NCBI GenBank assembly: GCA_011525915.1
Contig: WYBM01000009.1
Coordinates: 1-64,000 of the forward strand
Reading direction: 5' to 3'
DNA: 64,000 nt
From: Ardenticatenaceae bacterium
Lineage (GTDB): Bacteria > Chloroflexota > Anaerolineae > Promineifilales > Promineifilaceae
Both the position numbers and the translations under genes were made by a program. Below the pieces are notes generated by a model. It saw only the letters and a program-made list of their open reading frames with translations. It made no database searches and had not been told where the DNA came from. This document shows positions 1 to 8,779 of the stretch, piece by piece (within the stretch, counting starts at the first letter, position 1; every line of letters starts with the position of its first letter).

Positions 1-119
1 ATTGTTAATGTTCCGGGTGCCCCTACCTCGTTGGACACCGCCAAAGCGGCGGGGGCGACCCTCTAAAGAGCTGTTAAAGCTAATAGAAAGGTGGTGTTAA
101 GGCACCACGATTAAGTGTT

Positions 120-881
120 GTGACACCCGTCGCGAATCTGACAAGTTTTATCAAAGATTACTCTAATATATGGTTAAAAACTGATTTGATCACCTACTTA
201 AGAGGACGCCTGGAAAAAAACACACCAGCATTCGTGCAGGAGTTAACAGAAAAGAAAGCCGAAATACTGAAAAAGATTCCAGAGATAACACCAGCAGACC
301 TTGTCAAAGACAAGCTTTTTCAGGCGGTGTTAAAGCTTGCGCTAGGCGAGAAGGGTGGAAGCCTGGTGACTGCAGCGGACACTGTCATAACCACAATGAT
401 CAATGAATTAGTAGGACCAAAAACTGATCCGGCTAAACGGCCGAAGCTCTTTGAGCTCAATCCCAAGTTGCTGGGGGCACGCCATGATACACATTTGAGT
501 CAAAAACAAGCAGACTCTATAGCCAGGAAGCTTGGCTACGTTAGTGGCCGGTTGCACCTGATAGAGATTAGGGCGAATCAGGAAGAGGCCATTTTGGCCG
601 GCAGTACACGAACAAAAATCCCAAGCGACAGCCGTTTAACGACCAAACATAGCCGGGCATTGACGGATATCACTGACACCGTGAATGAATACCTGGATCA
701 ACAGAGGAGCTTATTGGGAACGCACCCTTTCACTATACAAGGAGAAGTAGAGTTTAACGAAAGGATAAAAGAAATCTACACTGACATAAAGAAAGACGTA
801 GACTCTGGAAATCAAGAGGCTGTTAAGATTATCACCATAGCCAGGGAACGTATAGATAGGCTCATTGACGAGGTGCAATAA
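120..881 (+). CDS. Hypothetical protein, 253 aa, GTG start
   Basis: I do not recognise a family. The product is soluble and charged, with no signal peptide or membrane segment; the N-terminal 100 residues and the last 60 look helical and Lys/Glu-rich. GTG at 120 is the only start codon after the in-frame stop at 84-86, but no good Shine-Dalgarno precedes it. A small hairpin (GTGGTG/CACCAC, 91-108) lies just upstream. The gene has no ACGGCCGT octamer and is AT-richer than the genes that follow, so it may be a recent arrival. Its neighbour on the left is outside the window. The open frame is convincing; the function is unknown. Confidence 0.6.
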   Translation: MTPVANLTSFIKDYSNIWLKTDLITYLRGRLEKNTPAFVQELTEKKAEILKKIPEITPADLVKDKLFQAVLKLALGEKGGSLVTAADTVITTMINELVGPKTDPAKRPKLFELNPKLLGARHDTHLSQKQADSIARKLGYVSGRLHLIEIRANQEEAILAGSTRTKIPSDSRLTTKHSRALTDITDTVNEYLDQQRSLLGTHPFTIQGEVEFNERIKEIYTDIKKDVDSGNQEAVKIITIARERIDRLIDEVQ

Positions 882-924
882 TCTTGTAGGATTGGTGCAA
901 AAACGCCTGCCAGACCCCACCTCC

Positions 925-1968
925 CTAAAAGATAATGCGCGATGTGCTGGTCAAGCGCCTGCTTCTTGATTTTCGGATATCCCTGGTAATGTTGATCCGT
1001 TTTAGCCAGCGATCTGTGCCGTCGTAGTTGGCTTTGAACGATTTTCGGCCATGAACATTACGATAGTTGTCTATGAAGCAGATGTCTCCAGGCTGAAGGA
1101 TGATCTCGGTTAATTGTTCGTTGATGGTGTTGATGAGTATGTTAAAAACGGCCTGAGCCTCTTCATCTGTGCCTTGCTGGTAGAGGGAGTCTACGATCAT
1201 GTAAGGGGACGTGGGGTCACCAGAGAAAACGGCCGTTTTCTCTGGCTCATTAATCATCCTGGCTATGTTAGCATGGGCGTGTTGTAAAGATGCTTTGGGC
1301 ACCATTTTGTCTGCATCTTTCGGTAACGTCACTTTGTGTGCCTCAACGTGAACTTCATCAGGGCGAATGACAAAACGCGGCTCAAACAGGACGCGAATTT
1401 GGGACTCTGTTAATTGGCAGACAACCTGGTTTGAAGCCACCATCGTTGCCCCTCGATTGGGGTTACGCAGACACATAAGAGCCAGATAGTCACAACGATA
1501 CGGGTGGAATGCCTCTTCTGTATGCCACATCAACATCTCATCACTGCTAGACCCTACTTGCCGGTGCTCATCTCCTTGAACCGGCAAAATATCATTGACA
1601 ATATAACCAGCCTGCTGTGTGGCCCAGCCAAACGGCTCTCCCAGAAGTGAGCCACACATGATCAGCAGCATTTGTTCTTTTAGTGTGCGCGGCGTATCGT
1701 TTTTGAGTTCACGGTTAGGGGGGGTGGGGCCAATTTTTTGGTCATCCACAGGGTAGCCGGAGATCAGGCAGATCGTTTCGTCATTGGCTTCAGTCAGTCG
1801 GAAGTCATTCAGGATTTGGCGCACCCGAATGGGCAGGCTGTGAGCATAAATGGACGCATTGTGCATAAATGTGGGATCTTCTGGAGTGTCAAAGTGTTCG
1901 GCCAAACCGGCAACCAACACGTTAATCTCCCGGATGTCGTCTGGGGTTAGGGTGAGATGTTTGATCAT
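925..1968 (-). CDS. Fe(II)/2-oxoglutarate-dependent amino-acid hydroxylase (clavaminate synthase/VioC-like)
   Basis: The protein belongs to the TauD/clavaminate synthase-like dioxygenases and most resembles those that hydroxylate free arginine-type amino acids (VioC, AsnO, GntD-like). The iron facial triad is visible: His149 and Glu151 in MWHTEEAFHPYR, and His306 in NVHGRKSF. An Arg near 320 is the likely 2-oxoglutarate ligand. It uses Glu rather than Asp in the HxD/E motif, as VioC-like enzymes do. I chose ATG 1968 over ATG 2004 because it has GGAG ten bases upstream and the extra 12 residues look non-conserved. It follows an amidinotransferase gene in the same direction, which suggests the substrate is a guanidino amino acid (inference). 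A repeat element separates the two genes. Confidence 0.85.
   Translation of the reverse strand: MIKHLTLTPDDIREINVLVAGLAEHFDTPEDPTFMHNASIYAHSLPIRVRQILNDFRLTEANDETICLISGYPVDDQKIGPTPPNRELKNDTPRTLKEQMLLIMCGSLLGEPFGWATQQAGYIVNDILPVQGDEHRQVGSSSDEMLMWHTEEAFHPYRCDYLALMCLRNPNRGATMVASNQVVCQLTESQIRVLFEPRFVIRPDEVHVEAHKVTLPKDADKMVPKASLQHAHANIARMINEPEKTAVFSGDPTSPYMIVDSLYQQGTDEEAQAVFNILINTINEQLTEIILQPGDICFIDNYRNVHGRKSFKANYDGTDRWLKRINITRDIRKSRSRRLTSTSRIIF
1220..1245. repeat. Perfect 26-bp palindrome centred on ACGGCCGT inside a coding region
   Basis: The 26 bases read identically on both strands: CCAGAGAAA, then ACGGCCGT, then the exact complement TTTCTCTGG. It lies inside the hydroxylase gene, where it encodes part of an EKTAVFSG stretch. 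It is the longest extension of the ACGGCCGT octamer that I found in the window. Confidence 0.9.
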
Positions 1969-2005
1969 GAAAAGGTCACTCCAGGTGCATCCATCAATCC
2001 CCATA

Positions 2006-2107
2006 CTAGTACCAGTAATCAGAAGTCTGGCATCAGTTTTCAGCAGACTATTTCAGAGGTTGGCCAGCACTGAAAACCGGTCACTGATTACTGAAAACTG
2101 GTACTAG
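2006..2107. repeat. Intergenic MITE-like repeat, copy 1
   Basis: A 102-bp element with perfect 10-bp terminal inverted repeats (CTAGTACCAG and CTGGTACTAG) and further internal inverted segments (TCAGTTTTCAG, CACTGAAAA, GATTACTGAAAACTGG). Copies at 17497-17594 and 27490-27592 are clearly homologous over the full length. It has no coding capacity and fills the space between the hydroxylase and the amidinotransferase. Size, palindromic ends and intergenic location suggest a non-autonomous mobile repeat. Confidence 0.85.
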
Positions 2108-2112
2108 GACGC

Positions 2113-3180
2113 TTAAAAGTAAGATTGTAGTGTGCCGCTGCGGCGAATGTCACAGGTGGCACAGTGGAACGCGCCGCCCAAACTCATAAAATTTCGGAAA
2201 GGCACCGGAATCGGCTTAAATCCATGGTCCGCTAGAAAAGTGATCAACGGTGTTTCTTGTGCTTCGACAATCACTCGCTCTTCGTCCAAACTTAAGATGT
2301 TGACGGAAACCCGGTTGGAGGAAAAGTAGAGCTGATGATCAGCCGGCAGCGTGGTAGGGGGTGGGTATAAAATTTCCCAAGAATCAAACATAGGGGGCAA
2401 AGCTGCGTTGGACGGTTCGTTAAGGAGCAGCCGGCCTGGGGCCAGGGGGACAAACGTAGCGTCTATGTGCATTGCCTTGGGATCGTTAAAATCCAGAATG
2501 TGAATACGGTACGCTTCTCCCAAATGGCGCTGCAGCCAATCGATGCCAAACTGGTTGGTGACCTGGCTCTTTTGGCAGAAAATATCTCGGCCACAGCGCA
2601 TAAAGTCTGCGGCATCAAACACCGGTTCAAATTCGGTGATGACAAATTCGCTGCACGCGGGGTTAAAGGTGGGCTTGTACAACGCTTCTGTGAGTTCTGG
2701 CTTCGGGGCAGTTGTCCATTTAGCACCCTGATGGAAGTATCTTTTGAGCAGCGGCCGATACGCTTTAAATTCAAAATAACGAGAACGCCAGGCCATAGGG
2801 GACTCGATCACTTCATTGCCAATGACAAGTAAAAAATCACGGGGCATGGCGGCGTACAGCCCACATGGCTGCGCAAAGTCAGGCGTGCTAAAAGGAACAC
2901 CCCAATCTATGGCGGCCGGTCTTTGCACCACAATGCCTTCAGATTGCAACACGGCCGTTAAGCCATCAAGCTCTTGGGCGGCAGCCTCTAGTAGTTTATC
3001 TGAAATGTATTGGCCGCCATTTTGTTGGAAATAGTGCCATTGGTTAGCTGGCATTGTGGCCTTGAGCGTGGCGTGCCATTGTGGCACACAAGCATACTCT
3101 ACCCGTCCGACAATAATTTCTTCGAGCGGATCCCACTCATTAAAGCTGTTTACAACTGGCAGCTTAGTCTCATCAATCAT
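2113..3180 (-). CDS. L-arginine:glycine (or lysine) amidinotransferase family protein
   Basis: The protein is a member of the AGAT family, which moves the amidino group of arginine to an amine acceptor (glycine, lysine or another amine). All landmarks of the family are present: FDAADF near residue 190 with the catalytic Asp, HIDATF with the catalytic His at about 238, and the C-terminal GGAFHCATCDIRR with the catalytic Cys at about 340. Length (355 aa) matches bacterial members such as CyrA and AmtA. ATG 3180 is preferred over TTG 3183; GAAGGG lies five bases upstream. Together with the hydroxylase downstream it could make a hydroxylated guanidino amino acid or homoarginine derivative (inference). 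The acceptor cannot be read from the sequence. Confidence 0.9.
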   Translation of the reverse strand: MIDETKLPVVNSFNEWDPLEEIIVGRVEYACVPQWHATLKATMPANQWHYFQQNGGQYISDKLLEAAAQELDGLTAVLQSEGIVVQRPAAIDWGVPFSTPDFAQPCGLYAAMPRDFLLVIGNEVIESPMAWRSRYFEFKAYRPLLKRYFHQGAKWTTAPKPELTEALYKPTFNPACSEFVITEFEPVFDAADFMRCGRDIFCQKSQVTNQFGIDWLQRHLGEAYRIHILDFNDPKAMHIDATFVPLAPGRLLLNEPSNAALPPMFDSWEILYPPPTTLPADHQLYFSSNRVSVNILSLDEERVIVEAQETPLITFLADHGFKPIPVPFRNFMSLGGAFHCATCDIRRSGTLQSYF

Positions 3181-3350
3181 CAATACCCTTCTTTTCTAAT
3201 GTATAGTCTCGTCTTTGGGCATTATCTTGCCGCTTGACACCAGCAGGGAAACCTTAACTTGTAAGCAATGGACTTATGGCTGAAATGTCTTCACCTTCTC
3301 AGAAATGCCCTTTAAGCCAATTTTACTCCTGTCAAGTGCGTTGCGTAAGC

Positions 3351-3385
3351 CCAAAAAGAAAAGGCCGCCTTTACAGACGGCCTTT
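3351..3385 (-). terminator. Intrinsic terminator, minus strand
   Basis: On the minus strand an 8-bp stem (AAAGGCCG/CGGCCTTT, ten-base loop) is followed by TCTTTTT. It is about 260 bases downstream of the deoxynucleoside kinase gene and would stop transcription before the amidinotransferase gene. Confidence 0.65.
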
Positions 3386-3644
3386 AACGGGCTTTGACCA
3401 ACACGAGGAGAGGGTGTCGCTGCCCTCTGCCTGTCCGACCAATTGTTCCAGTCGCGTTTCTTTTTGTGCCAGTTTGGGGGAGGTGCGATGGGTTTTCATC
3501 GCGCTTTTCCTCGTGTTGTTGATCAGACAGGATTCATAGAATGATAGCGATTTTTTACGGCCGTGCAACCCCATTTTGCCCATAAGTTAACCGCATCTTT
3601 GCATCTTGTGCCTGTAACTGACGGCTAAGAACCACCGCGCCTTG
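3386..3644. other. Non-coding stretch between kinase and terminator
   Basis: Together with the flanking bases this gives about 460 bp without a convincing gene. I see a hairpin GCGATG/CATCGC at 3486-3503 and one ACGGCCGT at about 3557. Open frames here have no recognisable product. Confidence 0.5.
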
Positions 3645-4289
3645 TCAGTCAGGGAATACCACATTTTCCCTCCCGGCCAGCTTAGCCTGGATACGGTCTA
3701 CAACCACATCCAGATGCTGCGGCCGGTTTACAAAATCCAGGTTTTCGCTGGGAATAACCAGCACCGGGCATAAATCAAAACTGTTTAACCAGTCATCGTA
3801 AAACGATTCCAGCAGCGTTAGGTAGTCAGCCGTGATGCCGCTCTCCATAGCCCGGCCTCGCTGCTGAATGCGCTGCATTAGGGCCGGAATGGGGCACTTC
3901 AGGTAAAGCAACAAGTCTGGCCGGGGCAGCCCCTTAACAACAACGTCAAACGTGTGGCGGTAGGCACGATAATCCCGCTCCGATAGAGCCCCCAAATGAT
4001 ACAACGCACGGGCAAAGATGTGGGCGTCTTCATAGATGCTGCGGTCAGAAATAGCAGACTGGGCACCATGATACAACTCCAGGTGCTGCTGTGAGCGGTG
4101 GCCGATGAAAAAAACTTGCAAATGGAAGGCCCATTTGGGCATATCGTCATAAAAGTCAGCCAGATACGGATTGTCGGTGACAGATTCAAAACCGGTGCGC
4201 CAGCTTAACCGCGCACCCACCCGCTCTGTCAGGGACGTCTTACCAGCGCCAATGTTCCCGGCAACCAGCACAAAATGTTTGCTTGTCAT
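3645..4289 (-). CDS. Deoxynucleoside kinase (dAK/dGK/dCK family)
   Basis: The enzyme phosphorylates deoxynucleosides for nucleotide salvage in the cytoplasm. The P-loop GNIGAGKTSL begins about ten residues from the chosen start, the DRS motif (DRSIYED) lies near residue 85, and an Arg-rich lid (QRIQQRGRAME) follows. The 214-aa length is normal for the family. I chose ATG 4287-4289 because family members begin shortly before the P-loop; ATGs at 4334 and 4340 would add an extension with no conserved features. No strong ribosome site is seen. Which base it prefers cannot be told from the sequence. It is divergent from the TetR gene. Confidence 0.85.
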   Translation of the reverse strand: MTSKHFVLVAGNIGAGKTSLTERVGARLSWRTGFESVTDNPYLADFYDDMPKWAFHLQVFFIGHRSQQHLELYHGAQSAISDRSIYEDAHIFARALYHLGALSERDYRAYRHTFDVVVKGLPRPDLLLYLKCPIPALMQRIQQRGRAMESGITADYLTLLESFYDDWLNSFDLCPVLVIPSENLDFVNRPQHLDVVVDRIQAKLAGRENVVFPD

Positions 4290-4370
4290 GCCAATATTGT
4301 GGCTTAGAACAGATGGATGAGCAACTAGAGACATTAACATTAAATGTTACGCTGTCGCAAAACCCGCTTA

Positions 4371-4399
4371 TTGACAACATGATTAGTCGTATGTAAAAT
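4371..4399 (+). promoter_or_regulatory. Sigma-70-type promoter of the TetR/ABC operon
   Basis: TTGACA (4371-4376), a 17-base spacer and TAAAAT (4394-4399) form a near-consensus promoter 60 bases upstream of the TetR start. Confidence 0.8.
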
Positions 4400-4400
4400 C

Positions 4401-4442
4401 TAGACCATTCAGTTTAACCTTGCGGTCTAACCATGCAGTCTA
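4401..4442 (+). promoter_or_regulatory. Probable TetR operator region
   Basis: Directly after the -10 box there is an inverted repeat TAGACC (4401-4406)/GGTCTA (4424-4429) and a direct repeat ACCATnCAG (4404-4412 and 4430-4438), with a third TCTA at 4439-4442. The position over the transcription start fits autorepression by the TetR protein encoded next. Confidence 0.6.
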
Positions 4443-4460
4443 TTATCATCGGAGGTGCCC

Positions 4461-5090
4461 ATGCCTAGACCACGTTTTGAGAAATTATCACCGGAAAAAC
4501 GCGAACACATTTTAGAAGCAGCCGCACAGGCATTTGCCGCTTATGGCTATGCGCAAGCATCGCTGAACCAGATTCTGGAGACCGCCGGCATCAGCAAAGG
4601 TGCCGCTTACTACTACTTTGATGACAAGGCCGACCTGTATACAACGGCCGTGCAGCATTATAGTCAGGAGCTGGCCCAACACATTGACCTGACCCCCTCA
4701 TCCCTCACTACAGACACTTTCTGGCCAGCCATCACCGCACTCTACCACCAACAATTCACCCTCTACCGGGAACGGCCGTGGGTGCTGGGGTTGGTGAAGG
4801 GCGGCGGTAACATGCAAACACTGCCCCAAACACTGCCCATGGAAGGGCCGCTGGCAGAATTCTGGCAGCAGATTCAGTCCCTGTTAGGCCAGCTCTTTGC
4901 CCAAGGCCAGACCCTGGGGTTGATCCGCACCGATCTACCAGATGATTTGCTGGCCGTCCTGCTTATGGCCGTAGATGATGCCCATGACCGCTGGCTGTTT
5001 GGCCGAGTAGAGGCGCTGTCTGATGCTGAATTGAAGGCCGGTGCGGCCCGTATGTGTGATTTGCTGCAGCGGTTACTGGCGCCGGCGTAA
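4461..5090 (+). CDS. TetR/AcrR family transcriptional regulator
   Basis: The N-terminal helix-turn-helix is typical (REHILEAAAQAF, ILETAGISKGAAYYYF), followed by a helical ligand-binding domain with no recognised ligand. ATG 4461 is the start: GGAGG at 4451-4455 is spaced five bases before it, whereas the GTG at 4455 lies within that site. It heads a co-directional set with an ATPase and two permeases, so it probably controls the exporter. A stable hairpin (GGCCGCC TTT GGCGGCC, about 5113-5130) lies between this gene and the ATPase gene and could act as an attenuator. Confidence 0.9.
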   Translation: MPRPRFEKLSPEKREHILEAAAQAFAAYGYAQASLNQILETAGISKGAAYYYFDDKADLYTTAVQHYSQELAQHIDLTPSSLTTDTFWPAITALYHQQFTLYRERPWVLGLVKGGGNMQTLPQTLPMEGPLAEFWQQIQSLLGQLFAQGQTLGLIRTDLPDDLLAVLLMAVDDAHDRWLFGRVEALSDAELKAGAARMCDLLQRLLAPA

Positions 5091-5156
5091 ACGTTGTCCA
5101 CGGCCAGGTTGCGGGCCGCCTTTGGCGGCCAACCTGCCAGGTGTTAAAGGATTAAG

Positions 5157-6011
5157 ATGATACATGTCACCGATATGGCTTATACCTATGCAGGCACGGC
5201 CGTGCCTGCCGTCCGCCATCTGAACTTTCAGGTAGAAAAAGGGGAGGTTTTTGGCTTCTTAGGCCCCAGCGGCGCCGGTAAATCTACCACGCAAAAGGTA
5301 TTAAATGGCCTGCTGCGTGAGTATGACGGCAGTGTTATGGTCATGGACCGGGAAGTACGCCATTGGGGCAGCGATTACTATGAACATATCGGCGTCTCTT
5401 TTGAACTACCCAATCATTACCAAAAGCTCACCGCATGGGAAAACCTGGCGTATTTTCGCGCCCTTTACCGCCGCCCAACCATGCCACCAGCAGAGTTACT
5501 GGCCCTGGTTGGTTTGGGCAATGATGGTGACCTGCTGGTTTCCCAATACTCCAAAGGGATGAAGAACCGTCTAAGCGTGGCCAGGGCCCTGCTGCACCAG
5601 CCGGATCTGCTGTTTATGGACGAACCAACAGCCGGGCTGGACCCGGTCAATGCCCGGCGTATCAAAGCCTTAATTCGGGCCCAAAAAGAGCGCGGCGCTA
5701 CCGTTTTTCTGACCACACATGATATGTATGTGGCTGATGAGTTATGTGACCGGGTGGCCTTTCTGGTAGATGGCCAGGTTCAGTTAATTGAGGCCCCGCG
5801 TACCCTCAAACTGCAATACGGCCGGGCTCAGGTACAGGTAGAATTTCAGCAAAATGGCTGTCTGACCCAAGAGTTGTTTGCTCTGGCCGGGTTGGGGGAC
5901 AACGGCCGTTTTCAGGAACTGCTGCGTGCCGACGCCATCCAAACCCTGCACAGCCAGGAGGCTACTCTGGATGATATTTTTATTGAGGTCACAGGCCGAT
6001 CTTTGGCGTAA
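5157..6011 (+). CDS. ABC exporter ATP-binding protein
   Basis: This is a full nucleotide-binding domain: Walker A GPSGAGKST, Q-loop region, signature YSKGMKNRLSVARAL, Walker B LLFMDEP and switch TTHD. The signature SKGMK is the variant usual in drug and antibiotic exporters with ABC-2 permeases. ATG 5157 has AAAGGA five bases upstream. The arrangement of one ATPase followed by two six-helix-type permeases resembles the mycobacterial fluoroquinolone exporter Rv2686c-Rv2688c; that comparison is by organisation only. It ends 13 bases before the first permease. Confidence 0.92.
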   Translation: MIHVTDMAYTYAGTAVPAVRHLNFQVEKGEVFGFLGPSGAGKSTTQKVLNGLLREYDGSVMVMDREVRHWGSDYYEHIGVSFELPNHYQKLTAWENLAYFRALYRRPTMPPAELLALVGLGNDGDLLVSQYSKGMKNRLSVARALLHQPDLLFMDEPTAGLDPVNARRIKALIRAQKERGATVFLTTHDMYVADELCDRVAFLVDGQVQLIEAPRTLKLQYGRAQVQVEFQQNGCLTQELFALAGLGDNGRFQELLRADAIQTLHSQEATLDDIFIEVTGRSLA

Positions 6012-6024
6012 GAGAAGGGGAACC

Positions 6025-6735
6025 ATGACACGCTTAATGACCGCCATGCGCTGGGATGCACGGCTGCAATTCCGGCACGGCTTTTATTACGCGGCAGCCT
6101 TTGTGGCCGTCTTGTTCATTCTGGGTCTCAGCCAGGCCCCAGAGGCGCTGCTGCCATTAGCCCTGCCGGTGCTGGTGTTGGGGAATATGACGCTTAATAC
6201 CTTTTACTTTATCGGCGGGCTGGTATTGCTGGAAAAGGATGATGGCGTGTTAGAAGGGTTGGTGGTGACGCCGCTGCGCCAGGGTGAATACCTCTGGTCC
6301 AAGCTGTTGACACTGGCACTGCTCACGGCCGTGGAAAATGGGGTGATCGTTACGGCCGTGATGGGGCTGAACTACAGCATCCCCCTGCTCACAGCTGGCA
6401 TTATGTTAATGAGCTTCTTTAATGGGCTCTATGGGTTTGTGGCCGTCATCCGCTATGACAGCCTTAACAGCTTTATTTTCCCCTCCGTTTTTTGGACGAC
6501 TTTACTTTCTGTTCCGCTGTTGCCATATGTGGGCCTGGTGCAAACACCATTCATGTATTTACACCCAACCCAGGCTGCACTGACCCTCTTGCAAGGCGCT
6601 TTTCAACCCATCGCCCCTTGGGAGGTCGTTTATGGGGTGCTGTATGGTGCTCTGTGGGTGGGCATCTTGTTCCAATGGGCACACCGGGCGTTTTATCGGT
6701 TTGTGGTGTTAGGCAAACCGCAGAAACTATCATGA
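6025..6735 (+). CDS. ABC-2 type exporter permease, first subunit
   Basis: The 236-aa protein has about six hydrophobic segments and a charged N-terminus. The motif LEKDDGVLEGLVVTPL in the second third is the conserved cytoplasmic element of ABC-2 permeases. Start ATG 6025 has AGAAGGGG five bases ahead; reading further upstream overlaps the ATPase gene in another frame. The stop overlaps the next permease start by four bases (ATGA), so the two subunits are likely translationally coupled and form a heterodimer. Confidence 0.88.
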   Translation: MTRLMTAMRWDARLQFRHGFYYAAAFVAVLFILGLSQAPEALLPLALPVLVLGNMTLNTFYFIGGLVLLEKDDGVLEGLVVTPLRQGEYLWSKLLTLALLTAVENGVIVTAVMGLNYSIPLLTAGIMLMSFFNGLYGFVAVIRYDSLNSFIFPSVFWTTLLSVPLLPYVGLVQTPFMYLHPTQAALTLLQGAFQPIAPWEVVYGVLYGALWVGILFQWAHRAFYRFVVLGKPQKLS

Positions 6736-7469
6736 ATGTATTCACGGTTATTAAGGCTTTAGGACCCATTGACGGCCGTAACGTGCGCCGTGATTCCATG
6801 CTGCGCTGGATGCTATGGGGACCCGTATTTATCGCCGCAGCTTTTCGGTTTCTTTGGCCCTGGGTGGTAACCAGGGTTCAGGCTCAAACTGGCCTGGATC
6901 TACGGCCATACGCCCCCCTGATCTACGGTTACCTGGTGCTCATGTGCCCGGTGATCTATGGCATGGTTGTCGGCTTCTTGCTGCTGGACGAACGGGACGA
7001 CCACACCCTGACAGCCTTGCAAGTAACGCCCTTACCCCTGATCCATTACGCCGCCTATCGCATGAGCCTGCCCGCCCTGATGGGGGTGGTCATGACCCCC
7101 TTTGCTCTGGTGCTTATCGGCGCACCAGAGGTATCACTGGCTGGTATGCTGCTGGCCGCCCTGGCGGCTGCCCCCCTGGCCCCCATGACCATGTTTTTCC
7201 TGGCCGTCTATGCCGCCAATAAAGTCCAGGGGTTGGCGCTGATCAAGGCATCGGGAGTCTTTCTCATTATCCCCCTGGCCGCCTGGTTTGTGCCCATGCC
7301 CTGGCAGATTGCCTTTGGCCTGATGCCCACCTACTGGCCGGTTAAAGTGTACTGGGCATTGGCGGCCGGTGAATTGGGCGCCTGGTTTTACGCAGTGGCC
7401 GGCCTATGCCTGCAATTGGTACTGGTGTATGGTTTACTGCGCCGGTTTAAAAAGGTAATGTACCGGTGA
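6732..7469 (+). CDS. ABC-2 type exporter permease, second subunit
   Basis: The 245-aa membrane protein has about six helices and carries LLDERDDHTLTALQVTPL, the same ABC-2 element as its partner. ATG 6732 overlaps the stop of the first permease as ATGA. It is the last gene of the TetR-ATPase-permease-permease unit; the next gene follows after 56 bases and is not obviously part of the transporter. The substrate is unknown. Confidence 0.88.
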   Translation: MNVFTVIKALGPIDGRNVRRDSMLRWMLWGPVFIAAAFRFLWPWVVTRVQAQTGLDLRPYAPLIYGYLVLMCPVIYGMVVGFLLLDERDDHTLTALQVTPLPLIHYAAYRMSLPALMGVVMTPFALVLIGAPEVSLAGMLLAALAAAPLAPMTMFFLAVYAANKVQGLALIKASGVFLIIPLAAWFVPMPWQIAFGLMPTYWPVKVYWALAAGELGAWFYAVAGLCLQLVLVYGLLRRFKKVMYR

Positions 7470-7525
7470 ACGGCCGTCACTGATTCTCCTCGGCACCCCG
7501 GCATTTGCCTGACAAGACAAAATAC

Positions 7526-8665
7526 ATGGTTGAAGCACATTCCCCCACATCACCATCTTCCCGCATCATCTGGCTGGATAACGCCAGAGCTATAGGCATT
7601 ATCCTGGTCTTTTATGGCCATTTGTTAGAAGTGCTTTATTTAAACGGGCATACGGCCGTTTTTCCCCAATATCAGTTCATTTATGCCTTTCATATGCCGC
7701 TGTTTTTTGTGCTGGCCGGCTTTGTCTCGTCTCGCCGCCAGGAGTCACTGGCCACTTATGTTTCCTACCGCTTGAAGGCCCGAATGATCCCATTTTTGTT
7801 CTTTAACTTGCTGGCGCTGGCCTGCCTGATGCTGGTTCACGCCGGGCATGATGGCTTACAGCCACAACGCTACGCCCACGGGCTGCTGGCGCTGGCCAGA
7901 GGGGTGCCCGCCTTCAACTTGCTCACCTGGTTCCTGGTCTGTTTGTTTACAGTGGAAATGTTTCACTTTGGCGGCCGGCGCTGTTTTCAGACAGTATGGC
8001 CACAAGTGACGGCCGTCGTATTGTTTTTACTGGTCGGCTGGGGGGTTACATGGTTTGTTTCGTTTCGCGGCGTCCTGTGGCTGCCCAAAAACTTTTGGTA
8101 CCTGCATGAGGCTCTGGTAGCCTATGGTTTTTATTTAATGGGGGTTATCTGGCGGCAAGTCCGGGGAGGGGTTGGGCATGGCCGGCGCGCCGTGATCCTG
8201 CTGGCCGCGATCTTGTGCGCTGTGGGCACAGGGGTGATGTACGGCCGTAATCCCGGCCCTTTTTTGCTAGAAGTAGACGTAGTACTCATGGTGCTGTCCA
8301 GTCATGGCCACTGGTTTTGGTTTCCGGTGACGGCCGTAACTGGCACACTGTTTATCATCTACCTGTCACAACTTGTGCCCGCGCACCAGCCACTGCGTTA
8401 CCTGGGGGAACACAGCCTCATCCTGATGGGGCTAAATGGCCTCTTTTTTGAATTTTTTAACAAGCAGATCGTGGCCGCACCCTTTTGGGCAGAGGGTGGC
8501 GGGGTGGTTACCCTACAGGCCATGCTGGTGACAGGGCTGAGCCTGGCCGTGTGCCTGCCGGTCGTTTACTTCCTGAACAAATACATCCCCCAACTGGTAG
8601 GCAAACCCCGCCAGCAAGGACCCTGGCTGCCAGGCTTAGAGAGAACACCCACCCAATCAATATGA
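7526..8665 (+). CDS. Acyltransferase-3 family membrane protein (OafA-like)
   Basis: The protein has ten or so membrane helices and starts with the conserved block IIWLDNARAIGIILVFYGHLLE, the signature of integral-membrane acyltransferases that acetylate or acylate cell-surface sugars and lipids. The conserved His is in FYGH and a second conserved block is FHMPLFFVLAGF. I chose ATG 7526; the TTG at 7505 is possible but neither has a clear ribosome site. It may be transcribed with the exporter upstream. The acceptor is unknown. Confidence 0.85.
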   Translation: MVEAHSPTSPSSRIIWLDNARAIGIILVFYGHLLEVLYLNGHTAVFPQYQFIYAFHMPLFFVLAGFVSSRRQESLATYVSYRLKARMIPFLFFNLLALACLMLVHAGHDGLQPQRYAHGLLALARGVPAFNLLTWFLVCLFTVEMFHFGGRRCFQTVWPQVTAVVLFLLVGWGVTWFVSFRGVLWLPKNFWYLHEALVAYGFYLMGVIWRQVRGGVGHGRRAVILLAAILCAVGTGVMYGRNPGPFLLEVDVVLMVLSSHGHWFWFPVTAVTGTLFIIYLSQLVPAHQPLRYLGEHSLILMGLNGLFFEFFNKQIVAAPFWAEGGGVVTLQAMLVTGLSLAVCLPVVYFLNKYIPQLVGKPRQQGPWLPGLERTPTQSI

Positions 8666-8779
8666 AAGTTAAGGGTTTGTTCAAAAACAACTTTGCGCTT
8701 TTGCCAGGTAATCAGTTGTCAGTGCCCAGTCATCAGTTACGTTCGGTCATACCCTGGCCCGCTGCCCGGCCATGACGAC

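Noticed and set aside
3276..3583. Open frames on both strands in the 3.2-3.6 kb gap
   Set aside because: They run through a terminator hairpin and have no recognisable protein features.
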